Assembly: GCA_019119305.1 (NCBI GenBank)
Contig: DWXH01000037.1
Span: 1-39,708 of the forward strand
Direction of reading: 5' to 3'
Length of the DNA stretch: 39,708 nt
Origin: Candidatus Alistipes merdigallinarum
Lineage (GTDB): Bacteria > Bacteroidota > Bacteroidia > Bacteroidales > Rikenellaceae
Below, piece after piece: positions 16,835 through 26,104 of the stretch. Below the pieces are notes generated by a model. The model saw only the letters and a list, made by a program, of their open reading frames with translations. It ran no database searches and was not told where the DNA came from. Each line of letters begins with the position of its first letter. Position 1 is the first letter of the stretch. The position numbers and the translations under genes were made by a program.

Positions 16835-16857
16835 AATTTTTAGATTTATCGATTCTA

Positions 16858-16865
16858 CAAAGATA
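16858..16865 (-). promoter_or_regulatory. -7 element of the mazG operon
   Basis: The minus strand reads TATCTTTG, an exact TAnnTTTG match 23 bases upstream of the mazG ATG. A good -33 TTTG is not visible at the expected spacing. Confidence 0.5.
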
Positions 16866-16886
16866 ATACGATTTGGAGTAAAACGT

Positions 16887-16894
16887 TAACTTTG
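16887..16894 (+). promoter_or_regulatory. -7 element of the glmS operon
   Basis: TAACTTTG matches TAnnTTTG exactly and lies 27 bases before the glmS ATG. The leader is therefore only about 20 nt. The divergent mazG -7 element is 21 bases away, so the two promoters overlap. Confidence 0.55.
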
Positions 16895-16921
16895 CAAACG
16901 ATAAATCAAACCGATAAATTT

Positions 16922-18766
16922 ATGTGTGGAATAGTAGGATACATCGGCATTCAACAGGCCTATCCGATTCTTATCAAAGGGCTTCATCGTCTGGAATACA
17001 GAGGTTATGACAGTGCCGGTATCGCATTAATCGACTCAAACAACGAACTGAACATCTATAAAGCCAAAGGGAAAGTAGCGAATCTGGAACATTTTGCCGA
17101 TTCGAAAAACATCTCGGGGACAATCGGAATCGCCCATACGAGATGGGCAACCCACGGTGAACCGAACGACACGAACGCCCATCCGCATGTATCGCAAACA
17201 GGCTCGCTGGCACTGATCCACAACGGGATCATCGAAAACTATGCCGTGCTGAAAAAATATCTGCAGGATCGCGGAGTCGTATTCCGAAGCGAAACCGACA
17301 CCGAAGTATTAGTACAACTGATCGGATACCTTCAACAGACCAATGGATATGATCTGTGCACGGCTGTCCAACAAGCTCTGCGCGAAGTGGTCGGGGCCTA
17401 CGCCATTGCCGTGATCGAAAAGGGGAACCCCGACCAGGTCATCGCAGCGCGCAAAAGCAGCCCATTAGTTATCGGAATAGGGAAGGATGAGTTTTTCATC
17501 GCATCCGATGCAACTCCGATCGTCGAGCACACCCAACAAGTCATCTATCCGAACGATGAGGAAATCGTCGTGATCCGCCGGGGCGAACCGCTCAAGATCG
17601 TCAATTTCGAAAATATAGAACATACCCACCCGATCAAACACATCGACATGGATATCAGCCAACTCGAAAAGGGCGGATACCCCCACTTCATGTTGAAGGA
17701 GATCTATGAACAACCCCAGACACTGATCGACTGCATTCGGGGACGAATCAATACTGAGGGAACCGATGTCGTCTTGTCTGGCGTCATGGATAACAAGGAA
17801 CGCTTCTTGAACGCACGACGGATCATCATCGCGGCCTGCGGAACGTCGTGGCACGCTGCCCTGATCGGGGAACATCTGATCGAAGAGCTCTGCCGCATCC
17901 CGGTCGAAGTGGAATACGCTTCGGAGTTCCGGTACCGCAATCCGGTCATCTATCCGGACGACGTCGTGATCGCCATCTCCCAATCCGGCGAAACCGCCGA
18001 TACGCTGGCTGCCGTCGAGATCGCAAAAAAACAAGGCGCCTTCATTTATGGAATCTGTAACGTCATCGGATCGTCCATCCCCCGTGCTACGGACAGCGGA
18101 TCATACATCCACGTGGGTCCGGAGATCGGAGTGGCTTCGACCAAAGCATTCACCGGGCAGGTAACCGTACTCTCGATGTTGGCCCTGACGATTGCCAAAC
18201 TGAAAAACAGCATCGACCCACAGCTTTACCGAAAATTGCTCGGCGAGTTGCGATCCATTCCCCAACGCATGGAGGAGACGCTCAAGCTCGATGCCCCGAT
18301 CCGCGAGCTCTCGAAGATATTTACCTATGCCCGCAATTTCATCTACCTGGGACGGGGATATAACTACCCTGTTGCTTTGGAAGGTGCCTTGAAGCTCAAG
18401 GAGATCTCCTACATTCATGCAGAAGGGTATCCTGCCGCCGAGATGAAGCACGGGCCCATTGCCCTGATCGACGAGGAGATGCCGGTTGTCGCCATCGCCA
18501 CGACCGACAGCATCTACGAAAAGACGATCAGCAACATCCAGGAGATCAAGGCCCGCAAAGGGCGTATCATAGCACTGGTGACCCGGGGTAATCACGAGGT
18601 GGCCCGATTCGCCGACTCGGTCATCGAACTTCCCGAAACGGACGAACGGCTGGCTCCGCTGATCGCAGCGATACCTCTGCAACTGCTGGCCTACTATATC
18701 GCCGTAAACAAAGGTCGGGATGTCGATCAGCCCCGCAACCTCGCCAAATCCGTAACCGTAGAATAA
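16922..18766 (+). CDS. glmS: Glutamine--fructose-6-phosphate aminotransferase (isomerizing)
   Basis: The 614-residue protein makes glucosamine-6-phosphate from fructose-6-phosphate and glutamine, the entry step to UDP-GlcNAc, peptidoglycan and LPS. The start at 16922 gives MCGIVGYIG. Cys2 becomes the N-terminal nucleophile, so the in-frame TTG at 16892, inside the -7 element, cannot be the start. Residues about 2-220 are the class-II glutaminase. Two SIS sugar-isomerase domains follow (CGTSWHAALIGEHLIEE; SQSGETADTL; LGRGYNYPVALEGALKLKE). The C-terminus ...DQPRNLAKSVTVE is the canonical one. It begins a plus-strand run with three cell-wall hydrolase genes 21 bases downstream. Confidence 0.98.
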   Translation: MCGIVGYIGIQQAYPILIKGLHRLEYRGYDSAGIALIDSNNELNIYKAKGKVANLEHFADSKNISGTIGIAHTRWATHGEPNDTNAHPHVSQTGSLALIHNGIIENYAVLKKYLQDRGVVFRSETDTEVLVQLIGYLQQTNGYDLCTAVQQALREVVGAYAIAVIEKGNPDQVIAARKSSPLVIGIGKDEFFIASDATPIVEHTQQVIYPNDEEIVVIRRGEPLKIVNFENIEHTHPIKHIDMDISQLEKGGYPHFMLKEIYEQPQTLIDCIRGRINTEGTDVVLSGVMDNKERFLNARRIIIAACGTSWHAALIGEHLIEELCRIPVEVEYASEFRYRNPVIYPDDVVIAISQSGETADTLAAVEIAKKQGAFIYGICNVIGSSIPRATDSGSYIHVGPEIGVASTKAFTGQVTVLSMLALTIAKLKNSIDPQLYRKLLGELRSIPQRMEETLKLDAPIRELSKIFTYARNFIYLGRGYNYPVALEGALKLKEISYIHAEGYPAAEMKHGPIALIDEEMPVVAIATTDSIYEKTISNIQEIKARKGRIIALVTRGNHEVARFADSVIELPETDERLAPLIAAIPLQLLAYYIAVNKGRDVDQPRNLAKSVTVE

Positions 18767-18787
18767 ACAAACAACCAAACAATACCC

Positions 18788-19960
18788 ATGAAACAGCTAT
18801 TAGCCTTAACTCTATCGCTCATCGCAATGAGCAGCAGCGCCGTTGCTCAGGGACAAGAGCAAGTCATCGTCGGAGCCGAACGCACCGAATTATATTTACC
18901 CTTGCTTGAGAACAAACGCGTCGGAATCCTGACCAACAACACCGGCCGGATCGGGTCGACGCATTTGGTCGACTCACTGTACGATACGGGAGTGGACATC
19001 CGGATGGTTTTCGCTCCCGAACACGGATTCCGGGGAGATGCCGATGCCGGTGAACATATCGACAACGGAAAGGATCCGCGTACCGGTATTCAAATCGTTT
19101 CGGTCTACGGAGCGAACAAGGCTCCATCGGCCGAATATATGGATCAGCTGGACGTGGTCGTATTCGACATCCAGGATGTCGGGTTGCGATACTATACGTA
19201 CCTCTCCTCGATGCACTACATGATGCAGGCCTGCGCAGACAACGATGTGGAGATGATCGTACTCGACCGGCCCAATCCGAACGGCTTCTATGTCGACGGA
19301 CCGATCCTCGATCCGAAATATCGGTCGTTCGTCGGCATGCATCCCATACCGACCGTACACGGCATGACTCTGGGCGAATTGGCCCGCATGATCAACGGGG
19401 AGGGTTGGTTAGAGAACGGCGACACCTGCCGGCTGACCGTTATCCCGTGTGCGAACTATACCCACCAGACCCGATATGTCCTACCGGAAAAGCCCTCTCC
19501 GAATCTGCCCAACATGCGCTCGATCTACCTCTATCCGTCGCTCTGCTTTTTCGAAGGCACACCGGCAAGCCTCGGACGCGGTACCGATTTCCCGTTCCAG
19601 GTGTACGGACACCCGAAGATGGACGCGGACGGATTCCGGTTCACTCCGCACAGCAATGCAGGAGCAAAAAACCCGCCGTTGAAAGACCAGGTATGCTATG
19701 GGGTTGACCTGCGCACCGAACCCTCCGATCGGCAAATCTGGGATCGCGGTGTGGATCTGCACTACATCATCGACTGTTACAACCAGACAGGGCTCGGCGA
19801 GCAATTCTTCACGCCGATGTTCGAGAAACTCATCGGGGTAGATTACGTGCGCCGCATGATTCTCGATGGAGCCAACGCCGAAGAGATCAAAGCGTGCTGG
19901 AAAGAGGATGTAGAGAAGTTCAAAGTCCGTCGCAAACCCTATCTGCTGTATGAAGAGTAG
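18788..19960 (+). CDS. namZ: Exo-beta-N-acetylmuramidase NamZ (DUF1343, GH171)
   Basis: The 390-residue protein has a signal peptide (MKQLLALTLSLIAMSSSAVAQ). The DUF1343 fold follows throughout: ENKRVGILTNNTGR, FAPEHGFRGDADAGE, VFDIQDVGLRYYTYLSSM, DRPNPNGFYVDGPIL, FEGTPASLGRGTDFPF. Characterised members (B. subtilis NamZ and a Tannerella homologue) remove terminal MurNAc from peptidoglycan fragments. Here it would act in the periplasm. It lies between glmS and a GH20 gene whose start overlaps its stop by 11 bases, indicating coupled translation. Confidence 0.93.
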   Translation: MKQLLALTLSLIAMSSSAVAQGQEQVIVGAERTELYLPLLENKRVGILTNNTGRIGSTHLVDSLYDTGVDIRMVFAPEHGFRGDADAGEHIDNGKDPRTGIQIVSVYGANKAPSAEYMDQLDVVVFDIQDVGLRYYTYLSSMHYMMQACADNDVEMIVLDRPNPNGFYVDGPILDPKYRSFVGMHPIPTVHGMTLGELARMINGEGWLENGDTCRLTVIPCANYTHQTRYVLPEKPSPNLPNMRSIYLYPSLCFFEGTPASLGRGTDFPFQVYGHPKMDADGFRFTPHSNAGAKNPPLKDQVCYGVDLRTEPSDRQIWDRGVDLHYIIDCYNQTGLGEQFFTPMFEKLIGVDYVRRMILDGANAEEIKACWKEDVEKFKVRRKPYLLYEE

Positions 19961-22433
19961 TCTTTTAACCCTATGTTTGCTCGGATGGGTCATGATCGCG
20001 AACGGACAAAACCTGATCCCGCTTCCGGTCTGTGCAGAACGTACCGAAGGACAATTTCTGATCGACCGGTATACGGCGATTTACAACGCCGATTTCCCGG
20101 ATCTGACCGACTATCTGAACGACCACATCGAACGATTGTGCCGCTACCGCCTTCCATCGGGGAATACCCCGGAGAAGAGCCGCATCGTATTCGAAAAAGG
20201 AGAAGGCCCCACTGAAGGGTATACACTCACCGTTACTCCGCATCGAATTACCATTCGAGGAAACGATCGGGGAGGGGCGTTCTACGCCTTGCAAACCCTC
20301 TTTCAGTTGATGCCGAACGACGTCTATCGAACCGATGGGTCGGCTACGGCTCGGGAGACGTGCGGCATTCCGAGCTACACGATCGAGGATGCTCCCCGAT
20401 TCGCCTATCGTGGAGTAATGCTGGACGTCTCGCGCACCTTTTTCGATAAAAATACCGTGCTCCAGTATATCGACTGGTTGTCGCGTCACAAAATCAATAC
20501 GCTGCATTGGCACCTCACCGATGACAACGGCTGGCGCATCGAGATAAAAAAATACCCCGAACTGACCGAGAAGGGAGCATGGCGCGGACCGGGAGAGGTC
20601 CTGCCTCCGTCATACGGATCGGGCAACAAACGGTACGGCGGATTCTACACGCAGGAGGAGATTCGCGAAATCGTCCGCTACGCCGCCTTCCGCAACATCG
20701 AGATCATTCCCGAAGTCGACCTGCCCGGACACAGCCAAACGCTCACATCGGTCTATCCGGAGACCTTCTGTCTGTCGGACAGCTCTTATCCCGATGAGGA
20801 GATGAAAAACGTTATCTGCACGGCACGAGAGGAGAATTACGAACTGCTGCGAGACATTTTCAGCGAGATTGCGAACCTCTTCCCATCGGAATACATCCAC
20901 ATCGGCGGCGACGAGGTCAGCCTGAAATATTGGAGGAACTGCTCCCGTTGTCAGGCACTGATGAAGAGGAAACAGATGCAGTCCGCACGCGAATTACAGC
21001 ACTATTTCACCCAACGCATGGAAAGGATCATCGACTCGCTGGGTAAAAAATGTGCCGTATGGGATGAAGCGTTGTCGTGTCCGGGACTCGAGGACAGCAC
21101 GCTGCTTTTCGGCTGGGAACACACCGAAGCCTGCGAGGAGGTAGCCGCCGCCGGCCGGCCGTTGGTCATGATGCCCGGAACGTACTGCTACATCGACATG
21201 AAACAACACGCCCAAGACCGAGGACACACTTGGGCCGGATTGGTCGATACGCGACGTTTATACGATTTCCGTCCCGAAAAATTCATCCCGGCCGAAAATC
21301 GCCAGTGGATTCGCGGCGTCGAAGCAGCCCAATGGAGCGAACTGATGATGCATCCCGCTCACTTTCTCGAATATCAGGGCTATCCGCGCATCTGTGCACT
21401 GGCCGAAATCGGCTGGACACCGACCGAACGACGCAACTGGAGGGATTTCGACCGCAGGCTGCACCGAACCCACATGGCTCGTCTCGGCGCCATGGGCATC
21501 CGCTTCCGGATGACTCCACCCGAAGTCAAATATGAACACGGAGTCATCTCCGTTTCATCGACCGCCGAGGAGGTGCGCTACACCACCGACCTGCAACGCC
21601 CCGACGAAACCTCTCCGCTCTACACCGAGCCGATCCGTACCAATCATCCCGAACGTTACCTTTTCCGTGCCTTCTCCGACGGAGGATGGAGTACGGCCGT
21701 AACGCCTACCGTTCATACCGCACAGATCGAACTGCCGGCCGGAGCACAAAAAACCGTCAGCCTGCCCCTCAGCGAATACATCAACCGCGACGGAATCTGG
21801 CTGCTCTCGTTTACACAGGAACAGGACCGAACGAAGATATCGCGGCTCGAAATCAACGGCCCGGACACGGCCTATGTCATCATACGAAACGGACAAAAGG
21901 TCAATCCATTCCACGACATCCGGCTCTACATCGACTCCCTGAACCGCCATGCGACGATGTCCCTGACGTTGAAAAACGACGGTGACGAAACGGACAAACT
22001 GCAACTTCACTTGAGACCCTCGTGCTACATCGAACCTCCGGTCCGGGTAACCAGTTCGATCGAGTGTCTGTCAAAATACCCCGTATCCCGTGCGGCCGAC
22101 TATAAATTCAGCTCGTACGCACGCAGTTCACGGCCATGCAAGGCAAACGATTACATTTTATATACGTTCGAAACCCCGGTAGCCTGCGAAGCGATCGACA
22201 TCCGCACAGGGCTGCCCGACATCACCCGATACAGCGTCACGGACGGAACCGTATCGTGGTCATACAACGGCCGGGACTTCACGGAAGAGGTCCCGCTGGA
22301 CGACGACGGGATCGCCCTGATCCGGCCCGAACATCCGGTCAAAGCTGTCCGGATTATCATTCGGGGCAGCAACGGCGAGACCTCCCTCTGTTGGCAGGAC
22401 CTGCGTATCATCCCCAAATGTGACGAGATATAA
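19950..22433 (+). CDS. Beta-N-acetylhexosaminidase, GH20
   Basis: The 827-residue protein has a signal peptide (to about ANGQ). A GH20b non-catalytic N-terminal domain covers about 20-140. The GH20 catalytic barrel covers about 150-500, with NTLHWHLTDDNGWRIEI, EIDLPGH-like EVDLPGHSQ, and the catalytic Asp-Glu pair D321/E322 in HIGGDEVSLKYW. A chitobiase-type C-terminal beta domain (about 510-590) and a discoidin-like C-terminal domain (about 690-820) may bind sugar. The enzyme releases terminal GlcNAc or GalNAc. Next to NamZ it could remove the GlcNAc alternating with MurNAc, the role NagZ (GH3) has in Bacillus. Host-glycan or chitin fragments are alternative substrates. Confidence 0.95.
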   Translation: MKSSLLTLCLLGWVMIANGQNLIPLPVCAERTEGQFLIDRYTAIYNADFPDLTDYLNDHIERLCRYRLPSGNTPEKSRIVFEKGEGPTEGYTLTVTPHRITIRGNDRGGAFYALQTLFQLMPNDVYRTDGSATARETCGIPSYTIEDAPRFAYRGVMLDVSRTFFDKNTVLQYIDWLSRHKINTLHWHLTDDNGWRIEIKKYPELTEKGAWRGPGEVLPPSYGSGNKRYGGFYTQEEIREIVRYAAFRNIEIIPEVDLPGHSQTLTSVYPETFCLSDSSYPDEEMKNVICTAREENYELLRDIFSEIANLFPSEYIHIGGDEVSLKYWRNCSRCQALMKRKQMQSARELQHYFTQRMERIIDSLGKKCAVWDEALSCPGLEDSTLLFGWEHTEACEEVAAAGRPLVMMPGTYCYIDMKQHAQDRGHTWAGLVDTRRLYDFRPEKFIPAENRQWIRGVEAAQWSELMMHPAHFLEYQGYPRICALAEIGWTPTERRNWRDFDRRLHRTHMARLGAMGIRFRMTPPEVKYEHGVISVSSTAEEVRYTTDLQRPDETSPLYTEPIRTNHPERYLFRAFSDGGWSTAVTPTVHTAQIELPAGAQKTVSLPLSEYINRDGIWLLSFTQEQDRTKISRLEINGPDTAYVIIRNGQKVNPFHDIRLYIDSLNRHATMSLTLKNDGDETDKLQLHLRPSCYIEPPVRVTSSIECLSKYPVSRAADYKFSSYARSSRPCKANDYILYTFETPVACEAIDIRTGLPDITRYSVTDGTVSWSYNGRDFTEEVPLDDDGIALIRPEHPVKAVRIIIRGSNGETSLCWQDLRIIPKCDEI

Positions 22434-22450
22434 ACAAAATACCCAAAACC

Positions 22451-23740
22451 ATGATCCGATTTTTTCTACCTTTAATGGTTTTATGCTGTTGGACTCTCAA
22501 CGTGCAGAGCCAGAAACTTCCTGAATCACTGAAAGCCAAAGTGGACGCAATGATCACGGAGGAGCTCGACAACGGAGCTTTTCCGGGTGCCTCCGTCGCC
22601 ATCGGGACACGCGACGGCATTTTCTACCTGAAAAGTTACGGATACCACGACTACTCGAAACGATTTCCGGTCCGCGAGGACGATGTGTTCGATGTCGCCT
22701 CGTGTACCAAAGTGCTCTCAACCACCTTCGCTGTCATGCGCCTGTTCGACCAGGGACGCCTCCGGATCGAGGACTCGATCGGACACTACCTGCCCGAACT
22801 GGTCGGGTCGCCCATCTCCAGCATTACCCTCGAAGAGCTGTTGACCCATACTTCCGGGATGCCGGCACAGGTGCTCTATTCGCCTTTCGTACATAATGCC
22901 GAAGGAGGCAAGATGTTCTCCAGCAAAAAATCAGACGAATATCCCTACCAAATTGGGAAAAACTACTACGTGTGCCGCAACGTGGCGTTCGACACCACTT
23001 ACTTTTCCGAAACCCCGCATGAGGGATGGAGACAAGGGTGTGACCGGCTCTTCATCAATCCGGCGATCGACTCGTTACTTTATGCCCAGATATTCGAAGC
23101 CTTCAATCCGGAAAAAAGAGGGACCTATGCATACAGCGATACCAATTTATGGATTCTGATGCAGATTGCCGAACGCGTTTCAGGCCAAACGCTCGACCGG
23201 ATGACCCGCGATCTGTTCACAGAATTGGAGTGTGAAAATACCTATTTCAATCCGTTACGATACAGAAGCAAAGAACGGTGTATGCCGACAGAAGTCGACC
23301 ACGTCCTCAAACGCGATACGGTCACCGGTTACGTACACGACGAGCTGGCTGTTATGGCCGGAGGGGTAGGGGGCAATGCCGGACTCTTCACAACGGCGGA
23401 GGATATATCCCGATTCTGCGAAATGATCCTCAACGGGGGAGTCTACAACGGCAAGCGTATTTTGTCGGAAAATACCGTCCGGCTCTTCACGGCATCACCC
23501 CTTGCAGACAAGGGTATTTGGCGCGGACTCGGCTTCGACAAACGGGATCCCGAGAACAGCGACTTGGGGGGTAAAAGCAGTTTCGGACACACCGGATTCA
23601 CCGGGACAATTTTCTGGATGGATGCGGAAAGCGGCATCTACATGGTGTTTCTATCCAACGCAGTCCACCCGACCCGTCTGAACAACCGGCTAAACTCCTC
23701 GATGCTCCGTACCGAACTTTGGAAAGTCGTTTCGCAATAG
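22451..23740 (+). CDS. Beta-lactamase-family serine hydrolase, possibly an AmiE-like muramyl-L-alanine amidase
   Basis: The 429-residue protein has a signal peptide (MIRFFLPLMVLCCWTLNVQSQ). The serine beta-lactamase/esterase fold has S84-x-x-K87 in ASCTKVLS, Y228-S-D in AYSDTNLW, and a late HTGFTG in place of the KTG box. Members include esterases, D-aminopeptidases and the B. subtilis exo-amidase AmiE (YbbE), encoded beside nagZ and namZ. The same neighbourhood here makes a MurNAc-peptide amidase plausible, but the sequence alone does not exclude an esterase. It starts 17 bases after the GH20 gene and ends the run. Confidence 0.88.
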   Translation: MIRFFLPLMVLCCWTLNVQSQKLPESLKAKVDAMITEELDNGAFPGASVAIGTRDGIFYLKSYGYHDYSKRFPVREDDVFDVASCTKVLSTTFAVMRLFDQGRLRIEDSIGHYLPELVGSPISSITLEELLTHTSGMPAQVLYSPFVHNAEGGKMFSSKKSDEYPYQIGKNYYVCRNVAFDTTYFSETPHEGWRQGCDRLFINPAIDSLLYAQIFEAFNPEKRGTYAYSDTNLWILMQIAERVSGQTLDRMTRDLFTELECENTYFNPLRYRSKERCMPTEVDHVLKRDTVTGYVHDELAVMAGGVGGNAGLFTTAEDISRFCEMILNGGVYNGKRILSENTVRLFTASPLADKGIWRGLGFDKRDPENSDLGGKSSFGHTGFTGTIFWMDAESGIYMVFLSNAVHPTRLNNRLNSSMLRTELWKVVSQ

Positions 23741-23773
23741 AGGGGTCTGTTCCTGTTTCAAAATGACAGATAC

Positions 23774-23799
23774 ACGCAGCCGGTTCCGACCGGCTGTGT
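23774..23799 (+). terminator. Stem-loop closing the glmS-namZ-GH20-hydrolase run
   Basis: An 11-bp GC-rich stem (arms 23774-23784 and 23789-23799, one G-T pair) has a TCCG loop, 34 bases past the stop. The T-run afterwards is poor (ATTACAATCC), so termination may be partial. Confidence 0.5.
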
Positions 23800-23854
23800 A
23801 TTACAATCCTGTTAAATCCGGCCCCTACATACACAAGCCTAACCGATTATTCTG

Positions 23855-23862
23855 TAATTTTG
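23855..23862 (+). promoter_or_regulatory. -7 element of the two-component operon
   Basis: TAATTTTG is an exact TAnnTTTG match 22 bases before the ATG at 23885. No TTTG is visible at the -33 position. Confidence 0.5.
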
Positions 23863-23884
23863 CACCCGTATTAAAGCTCCGATC

Positions 23885-24565
23885 ATGGCAAAGTACAAAA
23901 TTCTTGTAGTCGATGACGAAGACTCGCTGTGCGAGATTCTCCAGTTCAACCTCGAAGCAGAAGGATATGAAGCTGATACGGCCAACAGCGCGGAACAGGC
24001 CCTGACGATGAATCCCGAACACTACTCGTTGATTCTGCTGGATGTGATGATGGGAGAGATGAGCGGTTTCAGCATGGCCCGCCAACTCAAGGCAAATCCC
24101 AAAACGGCCCAGATACCCATCATTTTCTGTACGGCAAAAGATACGGAAGACGACACGATCGCCGGATTCAACCTCGGGGCCGACGACTATGTCACCAAAC
24201 CTTTTTCGGTACGGGAAGTATTGGCCCGGGTCCGCAGCGTATTGCGCCGTACATACGGGACTCCGGAAAACATCGAAACCGCAAGTTACGAAGGACTGCA
24301 AATGGACCTCAACAGCAAACGGTGTACACTCGACGGAGAGGAGTTGAAACTGACGAAAAAAGAGTTCGAAATCCTCTTCCTGCTACTCTCCCACAAAGGT
24401 ACGATCTTCTCCCGTGAAGAGATCCTGAGCCGTGTGTGGAGCGACGAAGTGATCGTACTCGACCGCACCATCGACGTCAACATCACCCGTCTGCGCCGCA
24501 AAATAAGCCCTTACAGCGAACACATCGTCACGCGACAAGGATACGGATATGGATTTGAAGAGTAA
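23885..24565 (+). CDS. OmpR/PhoB-family response regulator
   Basis: The 226-residue protein has a receiver domain (D10/D11, phospho-acceptor D53 in LILLDVMM, T83, K105 in TKPF). A winged-helix DNA-binding domain covers about 130-226 (LKLTKKEFEILFLLLSHKG, ILSRVW, DVNITRLRRKI, RQGYGYGF). The kinase gene begins 17 bases before its stop, which is strong evidence of a cognate pair with translational coupling. The regulon is not evident; the adjoining lipoprotein and cell-wall genes are candidates. Confidence 0.96.
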   Translation: MAKYKILVVDDEDSLCEILQFNLEAEGYEADTANSAEQALTMNPEHYSLILLDVMMGEMSGFSMARQLKANPKTAQIPIIFCTAKDTEDDTIAGFNLGADDYVTKPFSVREVLARVRSVLRRTYGTPENIETASYEGLQMDLNSKRCTLDGEELKLTKKEFEILFLLLSHKGTIFSREEILSRVWSDEVIVLDRTIDVNITRLRRKISPYSEHIVTRQGYGYGFEE

Positions 24566-25991
24566 ATTGCCCTATCACAAACGGCTGCTGTTGTTGCTGT
24601 TGGTATCCTCATGGGTACTCGTCGCCTGTTTCGTCGTCTTCCAATATGGACGAGAGAAACACTTCAAAGCCGAGCAGCTCAACAGCGAATTACAGCTCTT
24701 CAATATCCAGTTTCTGGATGCCCTCACCGAAAGGGACAACATCGATTCCCTTGTCCGACAAAGCAAAAAAACGTTCGACGAACAACGTATCACGCTGATC
24801 GACCTCTCGGGAAAAGTGCTGTTCGACAGCTCATCCGACACGGCCTCCATGACAAATCACCTCGACCGTCCCGAGGTCAGACAGGCCCTCGGAAACGGCA
24901 CGGGTTACGTCATCCGTCGCCACTCGGAAAGCACCCACCTCAATTACTTCTACTCGGCTACGAGAAACGACTCCTTGATTGTCCGCTCAGCCGTTCCGTA
25001 CTCGGTCTCCTTACGAGAAGTACTGGCCGCCGACCGTGAATTTCTGTGGTTCATGCTGGGCATCACGCTATTGATGAGTATCGGCGGTTATTTCGCCACC
25101 CGCCGGCTGGGACACAACATCACCCGCCTCAACGAGTTTGCCGAACGTGCCGAACGCGGTGAACGCATCGACGACAGCGAACCATTCCCCCACGACGAAT
25201 TGGGCAACATCTCGAACCACCTGATCCGACTATATGCCCGTCTGCAAAAGACCAAGGAGGACCGCGACCGCGAACATGCCCTCGCCCTCCACGAAGAGCA
25301 GGAGAAGATCCGGATCAAACGGCAGTTGACCAACAACATCAACCATGAATTAAAAACTCCCGTAGCGGCCATTCGCGGTTATCTCGAAACCCTTTTGGCC
25401 CACCCGGAGCTTTCCGAAGAGAAACGGACGGAATTTTTAAAAAACGGTTACGCGCAAAGCGAACGCCTGCAACGGCTGCTCAATGACGTTTCGACCGTGG
25501 TCCGCATGGACGAAGGAAGTGTACAGATCCGTAAGGAACCCACTTCGCTGAACGAATTCATCGAAGAGATCGACACCGAAATGGAGCTGCGCCCGCAAGA
25601 ACGGCAACTGCGCATCCACTGCGATTTTCCGCCGCATGTCGAAATCGAAGGCAATCCGTCACTGATCGGATCGATATTCCGAAACTTGGCAGACAATGCC
25701 TCTGCATACTCCGGAGGAAGCGACATATATATCCGATTACTCGACGACACGGCAGAAGAGTACCGTATCTCGTTTGCCGACAACGGTGTGGGAGTAGGAG
25801 AGGAACACTTGTCCCATCTGTTCGAACGGTTCTACCGGGTCGACAAAGGCCGTTCACGCAAGATGGGAGGCACGGGTCTGGGGCTTGCCATCGTAAAACA
25901 CGCCGTACTGTTCCACGGAGGCACCATATCGGTCCACAACAGGAAAGAGGGTGGGTTAGAGTTCATTTTCACCTTGAAAAAACACGCCTGA
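24549..25991 (+). CDS. Sensor histidine kinase (HisKA/HATPase)
   Basis: The 480-residue protein has a first membrane helix at about 12-34 and a periplasmic domain of about 120 residues. A second helix at about 160-180 is followed by a HAMP-like linker. The HisKA domain has H266 in NNINHELKTPVAAIRGYLE. The HATPase domain has IFRNLADNASAYS, FADNGVGVGEEH, FERFYRVDKGRSR and GGTGLGLAIVKH. It resembles PhoR-type kinases. It overlaps its response regulator by 17 bases. Confidence 0.96.
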   Translation: MDLKSKLPYHKRLLLLLLVSSWVLVACFVVFQYGREKHFKAEQLNSELQLFNIQFLDALTERDNIDSLVRQSKKTFDEQRITLIDLSGKVLFDSSSDTASMTNHLDRPEVRQALGNGTGYVIRRHSESTHLNYFYSATRNDSLIVRSAVPYSVSLREVLAADREFLWFMLGITLLMSIGGYFATRRLGHNITRLNEFAERAERGERIDDSEPFPHDELGNISNHLIRLYARLQKTKEDRDREHALALHEEQEKIRIKRQLTNNINHELKTPVAAIRGYLETLLAHPELSEEKRTEFLKNGYAQSERLQRLLNDVSTVVRMDEGSVQIRKEPTSLNEFIEEIDTEMELRPQERQLRIHCDFPPHVEIEGNPSLIGSIFRNLADNASAYSGGSDIYIRLLDDTAEEYRISFADNGVGVGEEHLSHLFERFYRVDKGRSRKMGGTGLGLAIVKHAVLFHGGTISVHNRKEGGLEFIFTLKKHA

Positions 25992-26045
25992 TCGCCCGAT
26001 AATTTTTGCTTACCATACGTTTCCGATCGCTACAAGATCTTTTAT

Positions 26046-26090
26046 GATACAATTTGTAGGAAAATTTCCTAACTTCGTATCCGTTGTATC
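26046..26090. repeat. Nested inverted repeats upstream of the lipoprotein gene
   Basis: The outer arms GATACAA (26046-26052) and TTGTATC (26084-26090) enclose a 15-base near-perfect palindrome, TAGGAAAATTTCCTA (26057-26071). They end 14 bases before the lipoprotein ATG. An operator or mRNA leader structure is possible; the function is unknown. Confidence 0.5.
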
Positions 26091-26104
26091 GAAAATCCGA
26101 TTTT

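Noticed and set aside
16895-16921. Possible glmS ribozyme or riboswitch upstream of glmS
   Set aside because: The leader after the -7 element is only about 20 bases, too short, and the ribozyme is a Firmicutes feature.
16892-16921. Upstream TTG start for glmS
   Set aside because: It lies in the -7 element and would bury the catalytic Cys2, which must follow the initiator Met.
17465-18034. Minus-strand open frame opposite glmS
   Set aside because: A shadow of the highly conserved glmS frame.
26053-26083. Invertible promoter between the GATACAA/TTGTATC arms
   Set aside because: The enclosed segment is only 31 bases, has no promoter consensus, and no invertase is nearby.
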